Assembly (NCBI GenBank): GCA_038373865.1 | Contig: JAXGGA010002068.1 | Coordinates: 1 to 64,000, forward strand | Reading direction: 5' to 3' | Source of the DNA: Uloborus plumipes | Taxonomy: Eukaryota; Arthropoda; Arachnida; Araneae; Uloboridae | DNA: 64,000 bases | Part shown: one piece after another, positions 49,441 through 60,787 of the stretch | Numbering within the stretch: position 1 is the first letter of the stretch | Layout of the letters: every line of letters starts with the position of its first letter | Notes under the pieces: model-generated | What the model was told of the DNA's origin: nothing | Databases searched by the model: none | The model's input: only the letters and a program-made list of their open reading frames with translations | Position numbers and translations under genes: made by a program

Positions 49441-49586
49441 TAAATATACTTAATTTCATTTTTTTCAAAACCCAACCAAAAATGTTGGGGGTGCGGCGCA
49501 CCTCCTGGCACCCCCGTAAGTCCGCCTATGGCAGCCCGCATCTTCCATATTCAGCAGGATGCGCAATTGAGAAAAAAATCATATTA

Positions 49587-50185
49587 CAGTATAACCTCGA
49601 TTTAACGATTGCCTAGGGACTGGGAAAAATTATCGTTAAGTCGAGGATATCGTTAAATCGGGAAAGCAAAAATATAAGCTAAACGGCTTAAAATATTGAT
49701 AATTAAGTGAATGCTTACACAAGATCTTTTGCTTCTTTAAGAAAACCATGCATTTATATTATTTTAAAAAGTATTTCATTGATGTTTGTGTTGTTTTCTC
49801 GGATTTAGAAAAACAGTTTCACTTGTTTTGACTTTTCTCGATTGATCACTCTCCTTTCAAGGACTAAAAAATTTTTGTTTGGAATGCTAGAAGTTTGGAA
49901 GTTACTAAGGGATGAATCTTCTTACTATCGGGACATACTAATAAAATAGTTTTTAGTGCTTTTGCTAGTAAAATAGTTATAGATTTTTTTTTTAAATAGA
50001 TACTACTGTATTTTTGATGAGAGATAATTTGTCCATGCCCGATATCATCGTTAAATCGAGGAAAGCTATCGTTAAATTGATGAAGTTTAACATTAAATTC
50101 AAGGCATACGAATCGGGACCAGTGAAATCTATCGTTAAATTGAGGAAATCGTTAAATCGGGTATCGTTAAATCGAAGTTATACTG
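49587..50185. mobile_element. pogo/Tigger-like MITE
   Basis: The 599-bp element is flanked by TA (49585-49586, 50186-50187). Its inverted ends are CAGTATAACCTCGATTTAAC and, at the right, the complement of CAGTATAACTTCGATTTAAC. Additional TCGTTAAATCGAGG-type repeats lie inside both ends. CAGT...CGATTTAACG ends with TA duplication are typical of pogo-type elements. There is no transposase frame. Confidence 0.75.
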
Positions 50186-50392
50186 TATATGTGTTTGCTG
50201 GCATAGGCGGCTTGTACAGAGGGGCAACTGCCCTCTCACTCTCAAAAGCCCAGGGGCATTGCTCTCCACTTTTATATGGTCAAAATTGTCGATCGATCGA
50301 AAAGAGATAAAATTGGTCAATTCAAGTGTTAAAGATATCATCATTTTATGAAAAATTAAAATGGAGCTTTTATTTGGAATAAGGGTGGCAAT

Positions 50393-50986
50393 AATAGGCG
50401 GATTTAGGCTGTGAATTTTGGGGGTGCAACAATTTCGGGGATCTGTGGGGGAGAGGCTATTCCACGGCCAATGAGAGGTCAGGGGCATTTTTCTTTTTAA
50501 AATGCTGGTTTTTAGCTTATTTCCGAACAGATTTGTGGCATTACAAAGCCACGTGTTTTGATTGTATTAATTGTGCTTTATTCAAAGTAAAATAAATTGT
50601 AATGACACACCAATAAATACCCAATTTCAGAGTATACAATTATTCTATAATACAGTACTAAATAATAAATAATTTTCGTTTTTTTTAATGTATGAAATTA
50701 CTTATTAATTTTTTTTCAAATGCATTAAAATTTTTACTTTTAACATGCAGCACAATTTTTCTCCTACTTTCGATGTGTGGAGCCAAGTGGGTCGCACAAA
50801 AAGCTGCAAAAAATTATTTTTGGGTTTGCTTTCAAGCAAATTAATTTGCATTGCAACTGAAAATGTATAAGGGTTTTCCCAAACTATATTTTTGGTAAAA
50901 TATTTTTAGTTTTATTTTTTTCAAATTTTAAACAAAATTGTTGGGGGTGCAGCGCGCCCCCGGGCACCCCCGTAAATCCGCCTATG
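50393..50986 (+). mobile_element. CATAGGCGG hAT-like MITE, copy 3
   Basis: The 594-bp element runs from AATAGGCGGATTTAGG to GTAAATCCGCCTATG. The flanking 8-mers GTGGCAAT (50385-50392) and GTGGCAAA (50987-50994) differ at one position. It has the same internal order as the copy at 34936-35512 in the opposite orientation. Confidence 0.82.
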
Positions 50987-51859
50987 GTGGCAAACTGTTC
51001 CGATTTCTGAAGCCCTGTCCCGATATTTTTATAGAAAGTTACTTAATCAATAACTAAGTCAGGTCTAGAAGTGCCTTCTGGCCGAAACTTCTTTGACCCC
51101 CAACTTTTTAGTGCACCAGCCGCCAATGTTTGCTGGAAAAGACAGAAAGAAAAAAAAAACAATTTGGATCACAGATTGCACTCGGCATTTCGACCTGAAA
51201 GTGCTTTCCCAACTTTCCCATTCACCTCTTCTAACTGGAAACGTGACGTCGGCAGCAAGATATGCAGTTGGAATGCTCGGCTAATCCAGAAAATACGAGC
51301 GGGCAGTTTGAATCACTGGCTCACAAAGACTTCAAAAAGTGTTCGAAAAGATCATTCTGTCCTTTGCGGCGCACTTCCGCTTCTGCCGCCCCAACCCTCG
51401 GTGGGAATCTCTTCAAATGGACAATTGAGACTCGACAGACAGAAGCAATTTCACTTACCCAGAAGAAAAGGTTGAAATAGATACCACACGCGCTTCTTGG
51501 AACACGTGTCTTTAATGCAGTTCTACGAAGTAACTTAGTGGGAAAAAATGGCAAATATGTTTTCGAGATGCTTTTAACATTTCTGGTAATAATTAGCAAA
51601 AAATGTGTGATGTTATTTTGAACAAGTGTATTTCCGGAAACACCATTTACCATGAATGATAACCACACACCTGTCTTCAACAGTTTATTTAGTTTGTGCG
51701 CATTAGCCCATAGGTCTCGATTAGTAAAGACATACTTTACTAATCTTCGAATTATCTGATCATAAGAGTTTCCCACATAAGGATACAATTTGTGCTAAAT
51801 GTTTTTTTTTTTTTAAGATACTTTTTTCTTTCTTCAAGGAATGTCATATGGTACACATG

Positions 51860-52024
51860 CAGTAGCGTACAGACTTTGGTTTGCCCCTGCAAGATTTGCA
51901 AATGCGGCTCCCACCCCCTTATTAAACTATAAAATATATTTTCTTCCGCGTAACTCATAATGCTATTTTTCTAAATCGTGCGCCCCCCCCCCCCCGGGCA
52001 ACGGCGGCGCTATGTACGCCACTG
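51860..52024. mobile_element. Short hAT-like MITE
   Basis: The 165-bp element begins CAGTAGCGTACA and ends TGTACGCCACTG. The flanking 8-mers TACACATG and TGCACATG differ at one position. It contains a long C-run. A diverged relative lies near 43100-43200. Confidence 0.72.
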
Positions 52025-52828
52025 TGCACATGCATATGCACATAACACACGTAGGTTCTTCTTTTTATGTAAATTACTTATTTTATCAAGGAAGCATCAT
52101 TTAATGAATCGCGTTATCATGTACCCTTGAATTCGATACAAGTCAGTTGAGTGCGCCAATCAAATTCTGCACAAGTCCAATATTTCTCCCATGACATATG
52201 CTTATGATTGTCGAATGAGGGTGGTTTTATTGATTTTTCTGAGTATTTCTTTTACGCAATTATAGCTCTTTATTTATGCTATCAGAAAGAAAATTAAAAC
52301 TTATTCATCTAGGAAATCATTTTCTTTATAATCCCTTTCAGGCACGTGACTTCTGAGCATAATGTAGATTAATTTCATAGAAAAAAAAATAATAACGAAA
52401 TTTTTAATGACCGTCATTAATTTATGGCAAACGTTGAAATGTTTTGAACGGCATTACATTGACATTATTCAAAAAATAAATAAATAACAGCACCAATGTC
52501 TATGCCCCCTTCCCTGCAGCTCCCGTACTATTTCCCAACAGGGAATTTCTGCTATTCCGGCGAGAATACCACTTTGAATTTTAGAACCTATTCGTAATAA
52601 TAATAACAACAAACATTTTAGATAATTAGCCATTTGCAAGTCCAGTGAAGCATTCGAAACAATTCTTTCAAATTGCCAAAATCCAGCTCATTCAAATCAG
52701 GGAAAACCTTCGACAGCCAGAGAGCCGTAGGTAGCGCCAAACAGGTGCAAGGATTGCTGTCCCATTTCACCGAGACGGCGGGGGACAGACAACCTGGACA
52801 GGTCAAGAATGGGCCTTTCAAGACAGGT

Positions 52829-53071
52829 GTAATCAGAAGATAAAGGGCACAACAAAAAAGCGACTGCCCCCTGTCGCGTGGGTCCCCAATACCTGGGATA
52901 TACAACCAACTGCTGTGCTTGTGTAAAAACCTGGGGGGAGTGCCCAATGATACTCTTCCAGGAACCAGGCTGTTGCACAAAGAAGTTCAATCAATGTCCA
53001 AGAAGCAGGAGACACAGATTCGGTGATACGGTGGAAATTTTTCCATGTGATGGCCACGTGTATGAGAAATG
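52829..53071 (+). CDS. Possible cysteine-rich exon, unsupported
   Basis: An open frame without its own ATG before the cysteines reads ten cysteines in under 80 residues, including NCCACVKTWGEC and EPGCCTKKFNQC, followed by a basic stretch and a stop. The paired-cysteine spacing would suit a secreted disulfide-rich peptide, but there is no signal peptide and no clear acceptor, and the opposite strand is also open. I do not assign a family; chance is a real alternative. Confidence 0.2.
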
Positions 53072-54899
53072 AATCTAAAAGCATCTTTTCAAGGTAGTTG
53101 CAGTAGAAGATCTCTGGAAACGTAAATGACATTTAACCCAAATTCCTAACTTTCCATTCTCCAAGCTAGTCTCCTATTTATATCACAACGATCTGCAGAT
53201 GATTTCTTATTTCCCTCCCCTTTCCTTTTTCTTGGGAATTTCTGAGAAGCTCAAGAGAAACATAACAATTCCAAATTTGAGAAAGATCAATTTTTTACAA
53301 ATTTATTTTATACTTAACATCCTCACTTACCATGACCCAAAGCTAATTTGAAACGGTTATGAATTGACATAAGTTCCAATTAGATGTTATTAGATTTATA
53401 ATTTTTGCAGTTACGCCAAAAAATCTTGTTTAGTAGGGCTCTGGTAAAGATATCTTTGGCCAGATCAGCTCATTTCTGTTTGGGATGATAAATGAGAAAT
53501 CCTTAGATTGGAACATAAAACCATAAAAAATGACAATATTTAACAAAATAAAAAGGAATTTAAGAGGGGACAAAAGCAATTTAATTGTGCAATTTAAATA
53601 TTTTTGAACTGATTCTTATTTATGTCCGGGAAAAAAAATAAAGGAATGAGAAACCTAAGCGTATAAAAATAAATAAATAAATAAATATTAACATTGTTGT
53701 GTGAAGAATTTGCTTAAATCTTGATCGTGTATTCCATTAAGAAACATTAGAATAATAGGACACGCATTAAATAACGATAAAATAATAAGATCGCTCTATT
53801 AATGACGGAAACAAAAGCATGTTCGGCACAAGGAAAAACTACCTAAAATCAACATAATATCTAAACATCGATTCATCTGACACAATTTTTACGGCGTTCT
53901 GTCTGTGCTTGGGTCATAGGGATCACAGGGTCAAGGTTTGTATAAAGCCCGGAAAAACAAACGTGAGAGGCTAAAGAAAGAAAAAATAAATGAAATAAAA
54001 AAAATTACGTTTTATGCGGCAGCTACGAAAACAAATAAGCGTAAAAGATATATATAAATAAGAGGTGTGGACTTTTTGGTATGAGCAAAAATAATAGGAA
54101 AAGAAAAAAAGTAGAGATAAAAGGTTGGAAGCGACGGAAGATTTAGTTTAATGTCTGTACCTTTATAGAAGTTATCTCGGATGCCAGAAATAGGTTACTA
54201 GGACAGCAGACGATTCTTTTATGGGGTCACAGTCACAGAGAAAAAACAAAAATTGATCTTGAAAGTATCTGAAGAATCTTGTGTACAGTAATTCGTTTGT
54301 GAATAAAGCGGCAATTTTGTTAGAAGAAAGTTTCGAAAGTAAAACAATATTCTTTTTGATATTTTTCAATGTGTCAATTAAGATATATTTCTTTTATTCG
54401 AAATTTGTTTTTGTTCGTTAATTCAGTGAATTAGGTTATTCTTAATATTAGTTTACAGTAATGACATTTTTATTATCGTTAGTATTTTATTTATTTAATT
54501 AATTAGTTGAGTAAATAAATAAGAAATAAATAAATTACATTATCCAATTTGATTTATAATTTGCAGCAATGTGGAGAATTAAATGTCTTGAAATTTGAAT
54601 AATGAAATGGCGTATTTTGAATTTTTAATGTCATTAAACAATACTCTCGAAAAATTGACAAAAGTAATTGCTTCTAAATTGATAATTTTTTTTTATATAA
54701 ATGATGTAAAAAGCATCTCTCTTCCTTATTTTTTATGAAACTTGAACTTAGACTCTTCAACATTTACCAACAATAAAAAGGACCACAACTTTTATTTTAT
54801 AGATTCATCTTTCCCTCTCTTCGCTGAGAAGAAAAATCATACCGTAATGAATTTTATCAAGAATATCATCAAATAGTTTAGCGCGATTCAATACATCAT

Positions 54900-55440
54900 T
54901 TTTTTGGTAAGCTCCATCCATAAATATTAGAAATTGATCAAATGTGTGAGAAGAAAAAAATTCTCCGAGTGAAAGACTTATTTTTTTATCGCAATATATT
55001 ACAGCAAGATTTTGGTAAGCTTCGTCCATCCATTTTTAAACAGATCAAATGCGCGGGAATTTGAAAAAAAAAAAAAAAAAAACACTATATCTTTCACCAG
55101 TTCACAAGATTTGGCAAGATTCGTCCACCATTTTTAACTTCAGATCAAATATGTGAGTGAAAAAATTCTGCTCATAAAAGATTTTTCAAAAATAGTTTAG
55201 TGCAGCGTAGTATTATATTATACATCATTTTTTTTTTTTTTGGTAAGCCCCATTCATAAATTTTAGTTTTTGAACTGATCCAATGTAGAGGGGAAAAAAA
55301 GTTCTCCTAGTGCTTAGAAAAAAAAATAGTGCAATACAATACATGAATTTTTGGTTAGCTTCGTCCATCAAGTTTTGAACTTTTTTTGCTAGCTTCATCC
55401 AAAAATTTTAACATAGATTCAACATATGAGAGTAGAAATG
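54900..55440. repeat. Degenerate tandem array, GGTAAGCTTCGTCCAT motif
   Basis: Six diverged units begin with TTTTGG(T/C)AAG(C)TTCGTCCAT and continue with a TTTTTAAC block and AGATCAAATGTGTGAG (near 54903, 55010, 55111, 55240, 55350 and 55384). Unit spacing is uneven, about 35-130 bp, showing age or deletions. Confidence 0.6.
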
Positions 55441-56664
55441 TGTGTGTGAGAGAGAGAGCGAGAAAAAAAAAAACTTTGAAAGACTCCTGAGAGAGTAAGT
55501 TTAGTGCTGCTATATACACGCACAAGTACCCATCTGGGGTGCACGTGAGAAATCAGACCGATTGATCTGCTTATTTATCCGGCTCGGATCTGACATCACG
55601 TATTCCCATCTGAAGTAAACTGTGCACGGGACTACGTGAGGAAGACCACGTGCAACTCCCCCAAACATTCGGGGATCGCTTCCCCTCCAAAAAAGAAAGA
55701 AAAAAAAAATCGACGGAGAATGCAAAAGTCATGCTCCAGAATAAATGCGACAAAAGGGAAGGAATCGGAATCATGCGACAGCATTTTTTTCTTCTCCCCC
55801 CCCCCTCCTCTATAGAATGAATAATCGTCATAAAATGTCATCCGATGGCGATTTTTAAACGAGATTCCTCAAATGTATATCCCCCCCTCCTCTACCCCCC
55901 GTAAAAAATGAACATGTTTTTTTTTTCTCACATAAAATTAGAACCTGCGAAATGACACAATCAATGAACTATTCAGGGGCAGCAGCGCTCCGAACTGATT
56001 TTTTTTTCTTTTTTTGGAAAATGGAAAAAATTTTAATACGCCGAATTAAATTCTGAATTTTATCGAATGATAAATATGCTCATGCACTCATATAATGCAT
56101 GTATAATAACCAGTGAGAAGGACAAAATTCTTAAAAAATGATTTTTTAAAAAAGGATCAATGTTGCAATATTGTCTCCAAACTTGTTGAATTATTAGCAA
56201 AAATTGCTAAAAAAAGAAAAGTATTGGGAGGACACAGCGCCCTTCCATGACTTCCCATTGGGGCGCTCCTGCTCTGGGGTGTAGCCGGAACGGGGAGGGG
56301 GTGAGTATTAGGGATATATTTTAAATTGGAAAAAAATCCTATTTTGACCATTAAAAAAAGGGCTATAACTGACCACACCGAACTCCGAATTTTAACCACA
56401 TCTTCCGCGAAAATTTACTCTGGCTATGCCACTAGAACTACCAGTTCCGCTGGCTCATTGAAAGGGTTGGCGGGATACAAATCCCCAGAACAGTTCGTTC
56501 CAAATATGTTTAATAATCCGAGTAGCGCAATAACTAAGAAAAAGCTGATTGGGACGGATACAACGGATGGGCGATGGGGGGCGATCACTCCTCCCCTGAG
56601 GGACTCACCACTTTTGAATTTTTAATATTGAAGTTCGAAAAAGACATTTTTAGACTGTCTTTAA

Positions 56665-57107
56665 CCCCTTCCCGGCTTATCCCGAGCTGGACTCGGGCAA
56701 GAGAAATGTTCCATTCTGGCTCATCCCGAGTGTAGCTCGGGCACGGTGAAAATTAACACTACACAACCAGTCTTTCAAGAATTATTTCACATGTCCCTTT
56801 TATGGTTTCGGATGCTTTTATTTACTATTGTTGCTACTAGATAACATAACTATACAGTGTTTTGAGCTGTAGATTTAAGATAAGAGTAGGCGCCGAATCC
56901 AAAGTATAATGATTTCTGCCATACAGAAAGCCAACTTTGCAGGTAAATACTCATTTATTTAAATAGATATTCTTACATTTATTTTTAGGAAATGTTGCAT
57001 GCGAATGATGCTATTATGTTTAAAAAGATATGTATGTATGAAAATAAGCATAAAAAAATGGACATTTTTTGATCCGTAATCCCGAAATAAAATGAGCCTG
57101 GAAGGGG
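56665..57107. mobile_element. piggyBac-like MITE with paired hairpins
   Basis: The 443-bp element is flanked by TTAA (56661-56664 and 57108-57111). It has inverted ends CCCCTTCCCGGCT and AGCCTGGAAGGGG. Near the left end two consecutive hairpin-forming repeats occur, ATCCCGAGCTGGACTCGGGC and ATCCCGAGTGTAGCTCGGGC. No transposase frame is present. Confidence 0.75.
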
Positions 57108-58520
57108 TTAATCCTAATAGAAGGGAGGTTTAGGGCCCTCCTCCAGGATATGTTTCGCAATTGAAGTCCAAAACATATGAGGTCGACATTTGTAAACCAG
57201 GATGCGTGGTAAAGGATAAATAATAAAATCAATCGCCCCTCCCTTAAAACATTTCTAGATCCGGCCTTGGCTAAGGCTAAGGATTCTGGGGGTAGTTGAC
57301 GCCCCTTCCCCACTCCGTTGCGCCTATGAATGTGAGGAAATTAGTCGTGATGTTATTCGGTGAAATCACTTAGACAAAATTGCATAGCAGCACGTAAACG
57401 TCTTAAAGCTTTTAAGCAGCACCGAGAAAAACATTTAAAAAAGACCCATGACGATCGTTTTATGAAGTAACAACGGCAAGTTACAAAATTCCCTTAAACT
57501 GACGATCTTCAGAAAATCGTGTCATTTTATTCGAAGAGGTAATTTTTCGGATCGTTTGGTGCCTCATTTTAAGGCTGTAAAACAAGATCAAGTGCACCAA
57601 TCGTATTTCGAAACTCGAGCACGATTGGGAAATAAAGCACGAGAAATTCGTGAGCTCCTTCCATGAAAGCAGAAATTAAGAAAGAAAATAATTGTCATAA
57701 AAATTCTTTAGAAGAGAAACATGATTCAAATGCACTACTCTGACCGGATGAAAAGGAGTGCGTAACAATTTCAACGAACCGATTTATTTGTATTCAAAAG
57801 TGTCTGTTTATTTCGCACGACACAGATGGGGGGGGGGGGTAATTTCAATAATTTCTTGAATTTAACATTTTTTACCAATCCTAATATAATAGTTTTTATA
57901 CCAGTATGGAAAAGCAGGGATTTTTTTTGAAAAACCCTATATGGCCTCATAAGATTCACGACACATTAGCCCCCCCCCCGCCCCCATCATAGATTGGGGC
58001 ACCGGGAACATGCGCCAAATACCCACCCGTAAATCAGTCCCTGCTTACACGGGGTTCACACTAAGGGGAAAAGTAAGGCGAAATTCCCACCTTGACGAAA
58101 TTTCAAATGGTATTAAAAAAAATGAAGTGGGAGCAATTTTCTCTTTTTCCTTGCAATCAGTTTATTTTATTTGCTTTAACGTTTAAAATAAATATTAATT
58201 TCCAGATATCGCCTAATTTTTTCAAACGAAAAATGTACATTAAAATCTCTTTCAATGTCTGTTACATGGGGAAGATTATTTTTTAAATCAATTATTTACT
58301 AATGAAGTACCGTTAATTGCTTTAAAAATGTATTAAAGCATATAAAAATGGCTATCTTTGTTTTGATGTACAAAATAGATTAAAAAATACTCTTTTCCCT
58401 TTTAGTGTGGCTAGGAGCAGAAGAAAAAGCTTCCAAATGTGTAAGTGTATGGGGGGTTCACTTGTGTGATTGTAAAGTGTATTTGGTTCAGTGAACCAAA
58501 ATAACTAAAGAATTTCTTAC

Positions 58521-58574
58521 CATTGTGGACAAACTTCTAGATTCTTCTGTTCATTGATAATAATACGAAGGTTT
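58521..58574 (-). CDS. Candidate 54-bp exon, product unknown
   Basis: It is bounded by an acceptor (GCGATAATTTTCAG) and a good donor (GTAAGA), and in the only open frame reads NLRIIINEQKNLEVCPQ. It starts and ends in phases that would join correctly to the first traced RhoGAP exon at 42912, across 15.6 kb. I see no family match, and a short open interval between splice-like sites can arise by chance. Confidence 0.25.
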
Positions 58575-59009
58575 CTGAAAATTATCGCAAACCATTCCAT
58601 TTATACTGGCTGTCATCTTAAAGTAAGTACAAAAAATAAAATAATCCGAGAAATTTTGCGATCTTCAATAACGGATGACCGCCGATCATGAATAAGGGGA
58701 ACTCGTTCAAAGAGATTTTGAGTGGAATTTTCGAAAAAGTTGTAGGAAACGAGAAGTCCCCCACCCTATCGTGAACCCTATTTATTATGGTCACCATTTA
58801 AGAGTAATGTTTCACATTTCACTTCTACTAAAACTTTCAATTCAATAAAGAACCATGACTTTTTACTTACGAAACTTAACACTAGAGGGCAGCACTAACA
58901 TTTACATCGTTTGTTTTGCGGAAAAAGTTACCGAAAAAACTTATTCGCCCCATAGCAAAATTTAAATGGAAATGGAATAAAAATAATGAAACAAATGTTG
59001 CAACATATA

Positions 59010-59660
59010 CAGGGTGTCCACTCCAATCGTGGACCAATAGCTAATTTCTAAACCGTTAGAGATAAGCATATAGTTCATTTAGGAAAAAATCTCCAAATTA
59101 TGAAAGGAATTTTGGGTCTATTCAATGTTTTTCAAAAAATCAAATTTTGAAAGAGTTACGAAATTTAAATTTTTATACAGCCCCCCAGTCCTATCAATCA
59201 TATTTAGTAAAACATTCTTGACACTGTAACGTTTAAAACTAAAAAAAAATCACTCTTCTACCACAAAAATTGACCGAGTTATGACGTTTTGAAAAATCAA
59301 GATTTTGAAGGATTTCGCATACGGTCCCTTGAGCGATCTCTCGATGACGTTATGAAACAATGCAAAATCTTAATTTTTCAAAACGTCATAACTCGGTCAA
59401 TTTTTGTGGTAGAAGAGTGATTTTTTTTTAGTTTTAAACGTTACAGTGTCAAGAATGTTTTACTAAATATGATTGATAGGACTGGGGGGCTGTATAAAAA
59501 TTTAAATTTCGTAACTCTTTCAAAATTTGATTTTTTGAAAAACATTGAATAGACCCAAAATTCCTTTCGTAATTTGGAGATTTTTTCCTAAATAAACTAT
59601 ATGCTTATCTCTAACGGTTTAGAAATTAGCTATTGGTCCACGATTGGAGTGGACACCCTG
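59010..59660. mobile_element. 651-bp near-perfect palindromic element, TA-flanked
   Basis: Two arms of about 298 bp (59010-59307 and 59363-59660) are inverted copies with only a few mismatches, around a 55-bp spacer. The ends are CAGGGTGTCCACTCC and its complement, each next to TA (59008-59009, 59661-59662). This is the form of a foldback MITE of the Tc1/mariner type. It encodes no protein. Confidence 0.88.
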
Positions 59661-60340
59661 TATTTTTGATAAAAAACTGTTTATTTTTGAAATGAATTAT
59701 AGGTTTGAAAAGAATTTTTTCAAGAGCATTTAAATCTGAAATAGAGCCATTTCAAGAGTATTCGATTTTGATGTTTATAAACAAAAACATGAAAAGCTCT
59801 CGTTACAAAACAGACAAATATTTTCAAATGCATAGTGCTTTTGATACGAAAGTACAATACTACATATTAGGAACCTTTTTGGGCCCTTTTACTTTGTTGT
59901 TTTAAAAAAATCTCCCGAATTATTCAAATCTTATGAGAAATACTAATTATTATTCATTAAAAAAAAAAACTATTCATTGTCCCATCAGAAAATGAATCTT
60001 CGCAAATTAATTATTCAGTAATTTGTTGCCTATTTGGTGCTTAAAATTTATGCATAGTACTTTGTTCAGAGTTTTATTTTGTGATTTTCTGTTTCTCCAA
60101 TCCATGCATTTATCTTTGCCCCTTGAAAATCCCATTTTACCCCGTTCTGTTGCCCATTGATTAGTTGTCCCAGCTTATTATTGAATATTAGGTATTTAGA
60201 CTTTATACACAATATTTTGTTTATAAATTCATTTTGTGATTTTCTGTTGCTTCAATCCTTGCACTTATTTTTACGCCTTGGAAAACTTATTTTACCCAGA
60301 TGCCCATTAGTTAGTTGTCCCCATTAATTATTTCCCATTA

Positions 60341-60779
60341 CAGTGATGCCCACATGCAGGGATTATGGCGCAAGTTGCGCCATAATTTTTTTTTGGGGGG
60401 GGGGGAGGGATTTTTTAAAACTAATTTATTTATTTATTTATTAAAATTATTTATTAATTTAAATCATTTCTTTATTATTATTTTTTATTTATTTACTTTG
60501 TGTGACTGCTTGGAATGTCTGGAAGAGAGAAAAAGCGATTCTATTCTGCGCATAATTAGTACTTTTAAAAAGTTAATGATGTATAAAAAAATAATAGTTA
60601 TAATTAAAAAAAAATAAATATTTAAAAAATAAATAAATACCATATAAAAAAATAAATAAAATAAAAAAGAGGTGTAAAAATAAAAAATGAAAAGGACTAG
60701 ACGGTTGTGAAAAAGTGGGGAGAGGGGGAATTTGCGCCATTGAGCTTGGGGCGCACCCCCCATGGGATGGGCACCCCTG
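60341..60779. mobile_element. hAT-like MITE, CAG..GCCCA ends
   Basis: The 439-bp element runs from CAGTGATGCCCACATG to GATGGGCACCCCTG. The flanking 8-mers TCCCATTA (60333-60340) and TTCCATTA (60780-60787) differ at one position. Diverged copies occur at 40576-41038 and 7600-7889. The interior is T/A-rich low complexity. Confidence 0.78.
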
Positions 60780-60787
60780 TTCCATTA

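Larger units (their letters stand above)
46391..49530. mobile_element. CATAGGCGG hAT-like element, enlarged copy
   Basis: Ends CATAGGCGGACTTAGG (46391) and GTAAGTCCGCCTATG (49530) match the 0.58-kb MITE family, and the terminal sequences just inside (GGGGGTGCAAC; GGGGGTGCGGCGCAC) also match. The flanks share AGCCCGC with a one-base offset. At 3140 bp it is far longer than its relatives, so it appears to have been split by other repeats, including the array at 47440-48640 and a mariner-type end at 49263. No transposase frame was found. Confidence 0.55.
52033..56660. other. Gene-poor flank apart from listed items
   Basis: Apart from the possible cysteine-rich frame and the tandem array at 54900-55440, this stretch shows no recognisable exon, RNA gene or complete element. 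A GC-richer part at 52690-53010 is open on both strands. Confidence 0.35.

Noticed and set aside
51071..51788. Open frames of 134 and 155 codons on opposite strands
   Set aside because: Both strands are open through a GC-richer patch, neither resembles a protein family, and only one splice-like donor (minus, near 51458) is present.
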